This document shows, piece after piece, positions 54,725 to 63,503 of a stretch of DNA of 64,000 nucleotides. Made by a program: the position numbers and the translations under genes. Origin of the DNA: Aliirhizobium wenxiniae (GTDB lineage: Bacteria > Pseudomonadota > Alphaproteobacteria > Rhizobiales > Rhizobiaceae); assembly GCF_014201355.1 (NCBI RefSeq), contig NZ_JACHEG010000001.1, forward strand, positions 248,001 through 312,000. Direction: 5' to 3'. Under the pieces are notes generated by a model. It was not told the origin of the DNA, ran no database searches, and worked only from the letters and a program-made list of their open reading frames with translations. Numbering within the stretch: position 1 is the first letter of the stretch; the number at the start of each line of letters is the position of its first letter.

Positions 54725-54859
54725 ATGATCCTCCCTTTGATGTCCCGCGGCAAACTTACGCCAGGGTGCTAAAAAATCACGGGATTATTTGCGCCTGCGT
54801 CACTGGCGGGATAGTCATGGAGATCCCGCCATCTACCACTCATTTCGAGAGGAATTCCT

Positions 54860-55540
54860 TTGTCTTTTGCCGCTTCCGCCAAACCTGTCCTACCGTCGCG
54901 CGACTATGCCGCCTTTCTGTTCGATATGGATGGAACGATCCTGACGTCTACCGCGGCCGCAGAGCGTGTTTGGGGCAAATGGGCGGAAGGAATGGGCCTC
55001 GATGTGGAGAAATTCCTGCCGACCATGCACGGCCGTCGCGGCATCGACACGATCACCGATCTGAACCTGCCCGGCGTCGATCCGATCGTCGAAGCGGAAA
55101 AAATTCTACAGGGAGAGATCGATGACGTGGAAGGCGTTGTTGCGCTTGGCGGCGCTGCCGAATTCCTGAAGCAGCTGCCGGTCGAGCGCTGGGCGATCGT
55201 CACATCGTCGCCGCTGGAACTGGCCAAGGCGAGGCTCGCGGCTGCAGGTATCCCGGTGCCGAAATATCTCGTCACGGCGGAAGACGTCACCATCGGCAAG
55301 CCCAATCCACAGGGCTATCGTCTCGGTGCCGAACGGCTCGGTTTCAGCTCAAGCGACGTGCTCGTGTTTGAGGATGTACCGGCTGGCATTCAGGCCGGCG
55401 AGGCGGCAGGGGCCGAGGTGATGGTGATCACAGCCACCCACAGCCATCCGGTTGAAGGCGGGCAGTACCGTATGACCGACTACAGCGCCGTCGCCCCACA
55501 TGTCGCGGGCGACGGCCGTCTGTCATTCCAGGCCAGGTAA
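54860..55540 (+). CDS. HAD-superfamily sugar-phosphate phosphatase
   Basis: 226-residue HAD hydrolase: motif I FLFDMDGTILTSTAAAERVW, motif II IVTSSPLELAKARLAAAGIP, Lys motif IGKPNPQGYRLGAERLGF, motif IV VFEDVPAGIQAGEAAGAEV. The cap-domain phrase MHGRRGIDTITDLN resembles the DOG1/GPP1-like sugar- or glycerol-phosphate phosphatases. The start is TTG at 54860, with AGAGGA six bases upstream. It is divergent from the SDR gene and convergent on the APC permease gene. Confidence 0.88.
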   Translation: MSFAASAKPVLPSRDYAAFLFDMDGTILTSTAAAERVWGKWAEGMGLDVEKFLPTMHGRRGIDTITDLNLPGVDPIVEAEKILQGEIDDVEGVVALGGAAEFLKQLPVERWAIVTSSPLELAKARLAAAGIPVPKYLVTAEDVTIGKPNPQGYRLGAERLGFSSSDVLVFEDVPAGIQAGEAAGAEVMVITATHSHPVEGGQYRMTDYSAVAPHVAGDGRLSFQAR

Positions 55541-55546
55541 TCAAGG

Positions 55547-56914
55547 TTAGGCCGACTGGCTGGCGGTGCGCATGAACTGCACCGTGGCCAGCCAGAGCAC
55601 TGTACCCAGGACGAGAAGGCAGCCAGCGATCACGTACTGGATCGGATCGCGGCCTGTCCAGGGGCCGGCGAAGAAGGCGCAGGTCAAGGCACCCAGCACC
55701 GGCAGGATGGTCGGCGTGCGAAAGTGCTTGTGGCTTACCTTGTCTTTCCTGAGGATCAGTACGGCAACGTTGACGATTGCAAAGACGCAGAGCAGCAGCA
55801 GCGCCGTTGTGCCGCCCAGCTCCTTCACGCCGCCTGCAAACAGGATCAGCGCCACCGCGAGCAGCGATGTGAAGATGATCGCGATGTATGGGGTGCGGCG
55901 CGCCGAATGAACCTTGCCGAGCGAAGCGGGCAAAACGCCTTCGCGGCTCATGCCGTAAAGGAGGCGGCTAGCCATCATCATGTTTATCAGCGCCGAATTT
56001 GCGACGGCAAACATGGTGATTACGGCGAAGACACCTACAGGAAAGGCGGGCGCCCCGGCCTGGATGACCTTCAGGAGTGGCGTCTCACCTTCGCCCAGTT
56101 CTGCAGCCGGCACCAGCGTGATGGCCGAGATTGCCACCAATACGTAAATGGTGCCGGTGATCGCGAGACCGCCCAGGAGAACCTTGGGAAAGATCTTGCT
56201 GGGTTTCTTGCATTCCTCGGCCATGTTCACCGAGTCTTCGAAGCCAACCATGGCGAAAAAGGCAAGCGTGGTTGCCGCAACGACCGGCCAGAAAGTTCCT
56301 CCACCCTCGGGTGCTTCAAACGTCCATGCGCGTGACACGTCACCCTGTCCACCGGCTATAGCCCAGAGGCCGATGCCGATGATCAACAGCAGACCGGTCA
56401 ATTCGACGACGGTCAGGAGCACGTTCAATTTCACGCTTTCGCCGACGCCGCGAAAATTGATCGCCGCAACGAGTGCGATGAAGCCGACCGCAATCAGCGG
56501 CACGCCGAAGGAGCCGACGTCCAGCCCGAGAGAAGTCGAGAAGTTGGCGGCAAATGCGCGTGATGCAGTGGCGGCTGAAGTGATGCCGGACGACATGACT
56601 GCGAAGGCGACGAGGAAGGTCACGAAATGAATGCCGAAAGCCTTGTGGGTGTAGAGCGCCGCACCGGCTGCCTTCGGATATTTTGTGACCAGTTCGAGAT
56701 AACTGCAGGCAGTGAGGAGTGCGACGACGAAGGCGATCAGAAACGGCAGCCAGACGACACCACCGACTTCTGCCGCCACCTGTCCGGTCAGCGCGTAGAT
56801 GCCGGTCCCGAGCACATCGCCGACGATGAACAGAAGCAACAGTCCGGGACCCATGACCCGTTTCAGTTCTCCACGTTCCTCATCGTCCCCGGTCGGTTCG
56901 ATTGTGTTGTTCAT
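55547..56914 (-). CDS. APC-family amino acid permease
   Basis: 455-residue transporter with 12 helices. The N-terminal GPGLLLLFIVGDVLGTGIYA is the unwound TM1 motif of the APC fold; EVGGVVWLPFLIAFVVALLT, TTLAFFAMVGFEDSVNMAEE and SREGVLPASLGKVHSARRTP are also diagnostic. It resembles amino acid/polyamine permeases of the YfnA/CAT group. ATG 56914 has GGAGGAG seven bases upstream. The substrate is unknown. Confidence 0.9.
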   Translation of the reverse strand: MNNTIEPTGDDEERGELKRVMGPGLLLLFIVGDVLGTGIYALTGQVAAEVGGVVWLPFLIAFVVALLTACSYLELVTKYPKAAGAALYTHKAFGIHFVTFLVAFAVMSSGITSAATASRAFAANFSTSLGLDVGSFGVPLIAVGFIALVAAINFRGVGESVKLNVLLTVVELTGLLLIIGIGLWAIAGGQGDVSRAWTFEAPEGGGTFWPVVAATTLAFFAMVGFEDSVNMAEECKKPSKIFPKVLLGGLAITGTIYVLVAISAITLVPAAELGEGETPLLKVIQAGAPAFPVGVFAVITMFAVANSALINMMMASRLLYGMSREGVLPASLGKVHSARRTPYIAIIFTSLLAVALILFAGGVKELGGTTALLLLCVFAIVNVAVLILRKDKVSHKHFRTPTILPVLGALTCAFFAGPWTGRDPIQYVIAGCLLVLGTVLWLATVQFMRTASQSA

Positions 56915-57075
56915 CGTCTGGCTCCTCCACATGCATCGATTTCGAACGCATTAATGGCGGCAGCCCAAGCATTGTTCCCTCCGCCATCATTTCGCAACAA
57001 TTTGCGACGGTCATTGCGCTTGTCCGGTGGACTCACCACCTTCAGACGTGCAAGCCCCAAACGGAGATGTTGTCG

Positions 57076-57756
57076 ATGCGTTGGTTTCGATCTCACTGCC
57101 GAAGCGACGCCATCGCAGACGCTTCGGATGTCATCGCAGCAGAGCCAGGTTTTGGCGAGGCGCAGTTGTCGGACATCCTGCATTTCCTTCGCTCATGGGT
57201 GAGTAATCCTCTGCGCGTGGGAGCGGTTGCCGCATCGGGCGAAACGCTCGCCAGGCTGATCACTCAGGAAATCGACGGCTCTGCCGGGGCGGTGATCGAG
57301 CTTGGACCCGGGACGGGCGTATTTACCCGCTCGCTTCTGGCGCGCGGCGTGAGCGAGGATGACCTGACGCTGATCGAATACGGCGATGAATTCCTGCCGC
57401 GGCTGAAGCGTCGTTTCCCGAAGGCGCGCGTCTTGCAGATGGATGCATCGAGATTGCGAAAGGCGCATCTTTTCGAGGAGCCGAGTGTAGGCGCTGCGGT
57501 CAGCGGACTGCCACTTCTTTCGATGTCGCCGCGCAAGCAAACGGCGATCCTGGCCGGCGTATTCGCCTATCTGCGGCCAGGAGCATCACTTTATCAGTTC
57601 ACCTATGGGCCGCGCTGCCCGGTGCCGCGACGAATTCTCGACAGGCTGGGGCTGAAGGCCGTGCGTGTCGGCGGCACGGTGCGCAACATTCCGCCTGCTG
57701 CGGTCTATCGAATTTCGCGCCGCCGGCCCTTCGATTTCACGCCCAGTGCAGAGTGA
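57076..57756 (+). CDS. PmtA-like SAM-dependent methyltransferase
   Basis: About 226 residues from the ATG at 57076, chosen because GGAG lies 9 bases upstream (an ATG three codons earlier overlaps that site). Motif I is VIELGPGTGVFTRSLLARGV, then LIEYGDEFLPRLKRRFPKA, SGLPLLSMSPRKQTAILAG and the late VRNIPPAAVYRISRR. This layout, especially ELGPGTGVFT and RNIPPA, resembles rhizobial PmtA, which methylates phosphatidylethanolamine toward phosphatidylcholine, and its paralogues related to rRNA adenine methylases. Substrate assignment to lipids is inference. The 3' end overlaps the convergent YqaA gene by 20 bp. Confidence 0.8.
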   Translation: MRWFRSHCRSDAIADASDVIAAEPGFGEAQLSDILHFLRSWVSNPLRVGAVAASGETLARLITQEIDGSAGAVIELGPGTGVFTRSLLARGVSEDDLTLIEYGDEFLPRLKRRFPKARVLQMDASRLRKAHLFEEPSVGAAVSGLPLLSMSPRKQTAILAGVFAYLRPGASLYQFTYGPRCPVPRRILDRLGLKAVRVGGTVRNIPPAAVYRISRRRPFDFTPSAE

Positions 57757-58177
57757 CCCAGGCGAGAACGGCATAACGGGCCGCCTTGCCGATAAACACA
57801 AGTAGCAGGAAAGTCGGCAAAGGTTCGCGCAGGACACCCGCCACGACAGTCAGCGCATCACCGCCGATCGGCAGCCAGCTGAACAGAAGTGACCATTTTC
57901 CATAACGTCGATACCAGGCCTGCGCCTCTTCCAGCTGTGCGGATTTGACCGGAAACCAGCGCCGGTCCTTGAACCGCTCGATGCCGCGCCCAAGAAGCCA
58001 GTTGACCGCGCCGCCGAGCGTATTACCAACCGAGGCCGTGAGCAGCAGCGCCGCAACGGAATGCTCACCGGTCAGCAGCAGGCCAACAAGGATAGCCTCC
58101 GATTGCATGGGCAGGATCGTCGCTGCGATGAGTGCCGAAAAGAAAAGCCCCGCATAGGCGGCAAGCTCCAGAACCAT
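57737..58177 (-). CDS. YqaA-family (DedA-like) membrane protein
   Basis: 146-residue inner-membrane protein with about four helices. The hallmark region is LTASVGNTLGGAVNWLLGRG, then RYGKWSLLFSWLPIGGDALT, matching YqaA/SNARE-associated (DedA superfamily) proteins; the G-x3-N and F/Y-x-R/P type motifs are present. ATG 58177 with GGAG upstream gives the expected YqaA start; longer in-frame sequence runs into the secDF region. Function is probably in membrane homeostasis or lipid flipping, by analogy with DedA relatives. It lies about 80 bp downstream of secDF with a terminator between. Confidence 0.85.
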   Translation of the reverse strand: MVLELAAYAGLFFSALIAATILPMQSEAILVGLLLTGEHSVAALLLTASVGNTLGGAVNWLLGRGIERFKDRRWFPVKSAQLEEAQAWYRRYGKWSLLFSWLPIGGDALTVVAGVLREPLPTFLLLVFIGKAARYAVLAWVTLHWA

Positions 58178-58211
58178 GAAATCAATCACTCCAGGCGAGC
58201 GTGGATAGCAA

Positions 58212-58237
58212 AAGGGGCGGAATTCGATCCGCCCCTT
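58212..58237 (-). terminator. terminator of secDF
   Basis: AAGGGGCGGA (58212-58221) pairs with TCCGCCCCTT (58228-58237); the minus strand continues with a T-run (TTTTGC). Confidence 0.88.
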
Positions 58238-58259
58238 CGCATGTCTGTCTATGTCGGGA

Positions 58260-60788
58260 TCAGGCCTTGCTGATGCCCTTGGTGTCTTCTGCAACATCGT
58301 CCGCCGGCTTCTGTGCCCGGTGACGGGTGCGCCAGTCCCCGAGGAAGAGCAGGATCGGGGCTGCGATGAAGACCGACGAGAGGGCGGCAACCGCGATACC
58401 GAAGACCATCGGGATGGCGAAGCTCGACACGGCACTGCCGCCCCAGATTGCCATCGGCAACATGCAGAGGAAGGCGGTGGCGGAGGTGTAGAGGCTTCGT
58501 GCCAGCGTTTCGTTGATCGACAGGTCGATCAGGTCACGCAACGGCATCTTCTTGTAGATACGCATGTTTTCGCGCATGCGGTCGTAGACGACGACCTTGT
58601 CGTTGACCGAGTAGCCGACAAGCGTCAGCACCGCGGCGATAGCGGTCAGGTTAAAGTCCAGACCGGTGATGGCGAAGAAGCCGACGGTTTTCGTGATGTC
58701 TAGGATCAGGGTGACGATCGCGCCGACCGCGAACGGCCATTCGAAGCGCACCCAGATATAGATCATCATCGCAATCGAGGCGAGGAAGAGCGACAGGAAG
58801 CCTGCGACGGCAAGCTCACCCGAAACCTTCGGGCCGACGACTTCGGTGCGCTCCACCTTGGCGGTCGGATCGATCTTGATGACTTCAGCCTTGAGCGCCT
58901 CGACGGCAACGGTCTGTGCCTGTTCGCCGCCTTCCTGACGTTCGACGCGAACCAGAACGCGGTTATGCGCGCCGAATTCCTGCAGGCCGACTTCGCCGAA
59001 ACCGAGTTGGTTGAGACCGGAGCGGAATGCCGCAAGATCGGCTTCGTTCTGCGTCACGACTTCCATCTGGATACCGCCGCGGAAGTCGACGCCGTAGTTC
59101 AAGCCGGGCTTGAAGAACAGGAAGACAGAGGCGATGGAAAGCACGATCGAGACGCCGATGCCGATGTAACGGCCACGCATGAAGCGGATCTGGGTGCCGT
59201 CCGGCACGAGGTTGATCGGCAGGAGCGGCTTGATTTCGATCTTCTTCAGCTTGCGGCGGGCGGTGATGGCGATCATGGCGACGCGCACGACCGATACGGC
59301 CGTGAACATCGAGATCATGATGCCGAGGCCCATGGTGACGGCAAAGCCGCGAACAGGGCCGGAGCCGAACCAGAAGAGCAGAACGGTGGCGATGAGAGCC
59401 GTGACGTTGGAGTCGACGATGGTCGAGTAGGCGCGGGCAAAGCCCGCATCGATTGCCGCAAAGGCACTCTTGCCCTTGCGGGTTTCTTCCTTGATGCGCT
59501 CGTTGATGAGAACGTTGGCGTCAACCGCGAGGCCGATACCGAGCACGACACCGGCGATGCCGGGCAGTGTCAGCGTCGAGCCGATCAATGTCAGGCCGGC
59601 GAAAGTCAGGATGACGTTGATGAGCAGCGCAGTGTTGGCGAGGATGCCCCAGAAGCCATAGAGAAAGAACATGAAGCCGACGACCAGGACGAAGCCGAGG
59701 AAGCCGGTGAAAATGCCCATTTCGATGGCGTCGGAACCGAGGTCGGCGCCAACGGTGCGTTCTTCGATGACGGTCAGCTTGGCGGGAAGCGAACCGGCGC
59801 GCAGCAGAGCTGCTAGCGTGGTGGTTTCCTGAGGCGTGAAGCTGCCGGAAATCTGGCCGGAGCCGCCGGTGATCGGCGTCTGGATGGTCGGAGCGCTCAG
59901 AACCTTGTTGTCGAGAACGATGGCGAAGGGACGGCCGACATTCTGTTGGGTGATCTGGGCAAAACGGGTTGCACCGGCGCTATCGAAGCGGAATGTGACG
60001 ATCGGCTGCTGGGTCTGCTGCTCGAATGCGGCGCGCGCATCCGTCAGACGGTCACCGGAGAGTTCGACGCGATCGAGAACCGGATACTGCTGGCCACGCT
60101 CGTCGGAGAGCATGGTGACACCGGGTTCGCCGGGGTTGCCGAGCAGGTGGAAGCTCATCTTGGCGGTCGAGCCGAGAAGCTGGCGCAGGCGCGACGGATC
60201 CTGTTCGCCCGGAAGCTGGACGAGGACGCGGTCAGAGCCGACGCGCTGGATCGTCGGTTCGGCAACGCCGACCTGGTCGACACGCTGACGGATGATTTCA
60301 AGGCTCTGTTCCACGGCACCGGCGATGTGGGCATTGATGCCCGCTTCGGTCTGGGCGATCGAGATCGAGTTTTCGCTTGGCGTGGTGATCGAAAGGTCGG
60401 AACTGCCGACCGAGCCGAGACCGACCGGGTTGGACAGCGTCTGCAACTCGGTGACGGCCTGATCGCGCTGGGCGGGATCGCGCAGCGTCACCAGGATAGC
60501 ATCGCCGGCACGACGGATGGCAGAGGTGTTGATGTTCTTGTCGCGCAGGACGCGACGCGTGTCCTGCGTCAGGCTCTGGATGCGCTCGTTGATCAGATCG
60601 GCGCGATCGACTTCCAGAACGAGATGCGAGCCACCGCGAAGGTCGAGACCCAGCGATACGCGGCTATGGGGAAGCCAGGACGGCATGCGGTCCAGTGTGG
60701 ACTGCGGAATGACATTCGGCAGCGCCACCAGAATGCCGATGATGATGATGAGAGCATAGCTTCCCACCAACCACGGAGAGTTTCTCAT
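58260..60788 (-). CDS. secD: protein translocase subunit SecDF (fused SecD-SecF)
   Basis: 842-residue fusion of SecD and SecF, the proton-driven accessory of the SecYEG channel. The SecD part opens with SPWLVGSYALIIIIGILVAL and has GLDLRGGSHLVLEVD; the first membrane module carries GIGLAVDANVLINERIKEE. The SecF part starts near residue 535 (IGIGVSIVLSIASVFLFFKP, GVDFRGGIQMEV) and includes TLVGYSVNDKVVVYDRMREN. Fusion is common in Rhizobiales. A small hypothetical gene lies 79 bp upstream, whereas yajC, a usual neighbour, is absent from this site. Confidence 0.95.
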   Translation of the reverse strand: MRNSPWLVGSYALIIIIGILVALPNVIPQSTLDRMPSWLPHSRVSLGLDLRGGSHLVLEVDRADLINERIQSLTQDTRRVLRDKNINTSAIRRAGDAILVTLRDPAQRDQAVTELQTLSNPVGLGSVGSSDLSITTPSENSISIAQTEAGINAHIAGAVEQSLEIIRQRVDQVGVAEPTIQRVGSDRVLVQLPGEQDPSRLRQLLGSTAKMSFHLLGNPGEPGVTMLSDERGQQYPVLDRVELSGDRLTDARAAFEQQTQQPIVTFRFDSAGATRFAQITQQNVGRPFAIVLDNKVLSAPTIQTPITGGSGQISGSFTPQETTTLAALLRAGSLPAKLTVIEERTVGADLGSDAIEMGIFTGFLGFVLVVGFMFFLYGFWGILANTALLINVILTFAGLTLIGSTLTLPGIAGVVLGIGLAVDANVLINERIKEETRKGKSAFAAIDAGFARAYSTIVDSNVTALIATVLLFWFGSGPVRGFAVTMGLGIMISMFTAVSVVRVAMIAITARRKLKKIEIKPLLPINLVPDGTQIRFMRGRYIGIGVSIVLSIASVFLFFKPGLNYGVDFRGGIQMEVVTQNEADLAAFRSGLNQLGFGEVGLQEFGAHNRVLVRVERQEGGEQAQTVAVEALKAEVIKIDPTAKVERTEVVGPKVSGELAVAGFLSLFLASIAMMIYIWVRFEWPFAVGAIVTLILDITKTVGFFAITGLDFNLTAIAAVLTLVGYSVNDKVVVYDRMRENMRIYKKMPLRDLIDLSINETLARSLYTSATAFLCMLPMAIWGGSAVSSFAIPMVFGIAVAALSSVFIAAPILLFLGDWRTRHRAQKPADDVAEDTKGISKA

Positions 60789-60867
60789 TGTCTAGATCCT
60801 GTTTGGCCCGGACCGATCAGCGGTCGGCATGGCCGTCAAATTTCGTGCCGTGAGGCGAATGTCCCTA

Positions 60868-61272
60868 TCAGGTCGATACCGGCGGTGCGCGGGGCAGGGC
60901 GCTCGGCCAATCATCCCCGGCAATCACAGCATTGTTGTGACCCGATGCCCGGGCGGTAGCGTAGTTTACGGCCGGAAGGGCGACAAATTGCTGGGCGGGA
61001 AGGCCCTCGTCGGTGGAGGCATGCGTGCCTGCACCATCCTTGCGCTCCGCAATCGAGACTGCACGCAAGGGGTCGCGCTTGGTCAGCACCGGGGAACGGT
61101 CAGAGCCGTCATCCACCGGCCTTGCCGATGTGGCGATCTCGGCATTACGCGGAGATCCGGCGAGTAGACCGAAGAGAGCAATCAGGAATGCGGCGGCGAG
61201 AACCGGCAGGCGCGCAAGATCGGCTTGCACGCGTCCACCCTTTTTCCGATTTCGCAGCGGGAATACCGCCAT
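60868..61272 (-). CDS. hypothetical single-pass membrane protein upstream of secDF
   Basis: About 134 residues from the ATG at 61272, with GGAG nine bases upstream (a GTG two codons earlier is possible). A basic N-terminus (LRNRKKGGR) is followed by one hydrophobic helix (VLAAAFLIALFGLLAG), then a polar Ser/Asp/Ala/Pro-rich tail. This is consistent with an inner-membrane anchored periplasmic protein or a signal-anchor. I do not recognise the family. It is co-directional with secDF and separated by 79 bp. Codon usage resembles neighbours, but coding status is less certain because frames on the opposite strand are also open. Confidence 0.55.
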   Translation of the reverse strand: MAVFPLRNRKKGGRVQADLARLPVLAAAFLIALFGLLAGSPRNAEIATSARPVDDGSDRSPVLTKRDPLRAVSIAERKDGAGTHASTDEGLPAQQFVALPAVNYATARASGHNNAVIAGDDWPSALPRAPPVST

Positions 61273-61357
61273 CCGCACCTGCTCCGGACATTAGAGATTC
61301 GGAATTATTTCCGAGCGAGGCCGCCTTCTAAAGGAAGGGGGCTTTTCGGTCAACAAA

Positions 61358-61377
61358 AGGGCCTCCGAGGAGGCCCT
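61358..61377 (-). terminator. terminator after the alpha/beta hydrolase gene
   Basis: AGGGCCTCC (61358-61366) and GGAGGCCCT (61369-61377) form a tight stem; on the minus strand the transcript then reads TTTTGTT. Confidence 0.88.
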
Positions 61378-61383
61378 ATGCAT

Positions 61384-62061
61384 TCAGCGAATACGCTTGG
61401 CGGCCGGTTCCGGCACCAGTTCGCCCTGCAGGCGACGGTCGAGGTAATCTTCGCATTCGCCCATCAGCGTATCGACCTGACCGTTGAAGAAGTGATTGGC
61501 TCCCTCGACGATCTTGTGGGTGATCAGAATACCCTTCTGGGTCTTCAGCTTCTCGACAAGGCCGTTGACGTCCTTTTCCGGCGCAACCTTGTCCGAATCA
61601 CCATTGATGATGAGGCCGGACGACGGGCAGGGCGCGAGGAACGAGAAATCGTAGATGTTCGGCTGCGGCGCGATCGACATGAAACCTTCAATTTCCGGGC
61701 GACGCATCAGAAGCTGCATGCCGATCCAGGCACCGAAGGAATAGCCGGCGACCCAACAGCTCTTCGAGTCTGGGTGCAGGCTCTGCACCCAGTCGAGCGC
61801 CGATGCAGCATCCGACAATTCGCCGGCGCCGTGATCGAATTCGCCTTGGCTGCGGCCGATCGAGCGGAAGTTGAAGCGCAGTGTCGTGAAACCGCGCTTC
61901 TGGAACATGTAGAAAAGTTGGTAGACGATCTGATTGTTCATCGTGCCACCGAACTGTGGGTGCGGATGCAGGATGATCGCGATCGGCGCACTCTTTTCCT
62001 TGGAGGGCTGGTAACGTCCTTCCAGGCGGCCTGCAGGGCCGTTGAAAATCACTTCGGGCAT
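61384..62061 (-). CDS. alpha/beta hydrolase (COG2945-like)
   Basis: 225-residue hydrolase with ILHPHPQFGGTMNNQIVYQL, FRSIGRSQGEFDHGAGEL, nucleophile elbow CWVAGYSFGAWIG (Ser in GYSFG), acidic residue near NGDSDKVAPEKDV and catalytic His in EGANHFFNGQ. All triad positions are filled, unlike the hydrolase-like protein at 48.5 kb. ATG 62061 has GGAG six bases upstream. It is divergent from the suf operon. The substrate is unknown. Confidence 0.88.
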   Translation of the reverse strand: MPEVIFNGPAGRLEGRYQPSKEKSAPIAIILHPHPQFGGTMNNQIVYQLFYMFQKRGFTTLRFNFRSIGRSQGEFDHGAGELSDAASALDWVQSLHPDSKSCWVAGYSFGAWIGMQLLMRRPEIEGFMSIAPQPNIYDFSFLAPCPSSGLIINGDSDKVAPEKDVNGLVEKLKTQKGILITHKIVEGANHFFNGQVDTLMGECEDYLDRRLQGELVPEPAAKRIR

Positions 62062-62111
62062 TGGTACTCCGGTCAATCGTGTTTGGTTCCAACTTGCGCT
62101 TGCCGTCGAGT

Positions 62112-62166
62112 TTGACTTGACGAAGGCGCTCAGCTTTTCTAGAACTCAGTTTAGAACCATTCGAAA
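62112..62166 (+). promoter_or_regulatory. suf operon promoter region with Irr-type iron control element
   Basis: TTGACG (62117-62122) and TAGAAC (62140-62145) are spaced 17 bp as a -35/-10 pair (an overlapping TTGACT starts at 62112). Directly after lies TTTAGAACCATTCGAAA (62150-62166), one base from the symmetric iron control element TTTAGAA-N3-TTCTAAA recognised by the Fur-family regulator Irr in Rhizobiales. Placement at the expected start of transcription fits repression by Irr under iron limitation. Confidence 0.75.
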
Positions 62167-62216
62167 CTTAGGCATGCGACAGCAATGCCTGTTGCGAAGT
62201 CTCATAAGGCAAGCGC

Positions 62217-62232
62217 AGTTGAGATTTCAACT
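62217..62232 (+). promoter_or_regulatory. palindrome in the suf leader
   Basis: AGTTGA (62217-62222) and TCAACT (62227-62232) flank GATT: a 16-bp dyad 68 bp before the cysteine desulfurase start. It could be an operator (for example for an Rrf2-type regulator such as RirA or IscR) or an RNA hairpin; it does not match the TGA-N9-TCA spacing described for RirA boxes. Confidence 0.35.
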
Positions 62233-62299
62233 AAAATGAGGATTCCGCGCACCGCGTGGAGTTCAATTCTATTGAACGACGAGGAAGTGCGGCTAGGCA

Positions 62300-63466
62300 A
62301 TGGCTTTGCAGAGGACATATCTCGACTGGAATGCGACGGCTCCGCTATCGGAAGCCGCGCGTCTCGCGATGGTTGAAGCCTTCTCCTTGCCGGGAAATGC
62401 GTCCTCCGTACATAGCGAGGGAAGGGCGGCGCGCGCTGCTGTCGAAAAGGCAAGGCGTCAGGTCGCAGCGCTCGTCGGGGCTGAACCTGCACATGTAACC
62501 TTCACGAGCGGCGCGACAGAGGCATCCAGCCATGTCCTTACGCCGGATTATCGCATGGGCCGTGCGCCCGTTACGGTATCGCGTCTTTATGTTTCCGCCA
62601 TTGAGCATCCGGCGATCCGCGAAGGCGGCCGCTTTGCGCCGGATCAGGTGACGGAAGTGCCGGTAACGCCCTCAGGCATCGTTGATCTTGCCGCCCTTGA
62701 AACGCTTCTCGTCAATCATGATCCGGCTTCCGGCCTGCCGATGGTGGCCGTGATGCTCGTCAATAACGAGACGGGCATCATCCAGCCGGTGGCCGAGGCG
62801 GCAGCGCTTGCTCACAAGTATCGCGGCCTGATGGTGGTTGATGCGGTACAGGCGGCTGGGCGCATCGCGCTCGACATCGACGCGCTGGATGCAGACTTCC
62901 TGATCATTTCCTCGCACAAGATCGGCGGCCCGAAAGGTGTCGGCTCGCTCATTTCCCGTGGCGAAGTGTTGATGCCGCGGCCGCTCATTCGAGGCGGCGG
63001 CCAAGAAAAGGGTCACCGCTCGGGGACGGAGAATTTTCACGCAATCATCGGCTTCGGTGCGGCGGCTGAAGTGATGTCTGAGGATCTGGAAAGCCGCAAC
63101 GGCCGAATCGGTGAATTTCGCAACGCGCTCGAGCAGGCTATGGTGGAGGCCGCTCCGGATGTGGTCATACACGGGTTAGCCGGTCCGCGCGTTGCCAATA
63201 CCAGCTTTTTCACGCTTCCGGGACTGAAGGCCGAAACCGGTCAGATCGCCTTCGATCTTGAAGGTATCGCTCTTTCGGCGGGGTCTGCCTGCTCTTCCGG
63301 CAAGGTCGGGCAGAGCCATGTCCTCACCGCGATGGGTCTCAATTCCGATGTCGGTGGCCTGCGTATTTCGCTTGGCCCGGCAACGACGCAAACCGAGATC
63401 GAAAGAGCCATCGCAGCGTTCGGGAAGATCGCCGGCCGGCGCAAGCTGCCAGGTCAGGCCGCGTAG
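62300..63466 (+). CDS. cysteine desulfurase (IscS/NifS-type) of the suf operon
   Basis: 388-residue PLP enzyme taking sulfur from cysteine for Fe-S clusters. Motifs are RTYLDWNATAPLSEAARLAM, FTSGATEASSHVL, NNETGIIQPVAEAAALAHKY, DAVQAAGR and PLP-lysine SSHKIGGPKGVGSLI. The active-site loop GSACSSGKVGQSHVL is long, marking group I (IscS/NifS) rather than group II SufS. It stands first in the operon, 148 bp before sufB, as in other rhizobia, where a separate SufS often lies at the operon's end. Iron-responsive control is suggested by the upstream ICE box. Confidence 0.93.
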   Translation: MALQRTYLDWNATAPLSEAARLAMVEAFSLPGNASSVHSEGRAARAAVEKARRQVAALVGAEPAHVTFTSGATEASSHVLTPDYRMGRAPVTVSRLYVSAIEHPAIREGGRFAPDQVTEVPVTPSGIVDLAALETLLVNHDPASGLPMVAVMLVNNETGIIQPVAEAAALAHKYRGLMVVDAVQAAGRIALDIDALDADFLIISSHKIGGPKGVGSLISRGEVLMPRPLIRGGGQEKGHRSGTENFHAIIGFGAAAEVMSEDLESRNGRIGEFRNALEQAMVEAAPDVVIHGLAGPRVANTSFFTLPGLKAETGQIAFDLEGIALSAGSACSSGKVGQSHVLTAMGLNSDVGGLRISLGPATTQTEIERAIAAFGKIAGRRKLPGQAA

Positions 63467-63503
63467 CGGCTTCGAGAATTGGCGGAAAAGCAATTTTCTG
63501 CTT

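Noticed and set aside
62217..62232. RirA iron box before the cysteine desulfurase gene
   Set aside because: The dyad has a 4-base spacer, not the TGA-N9-TCA form; it is reported only as an unassigned palindrome.
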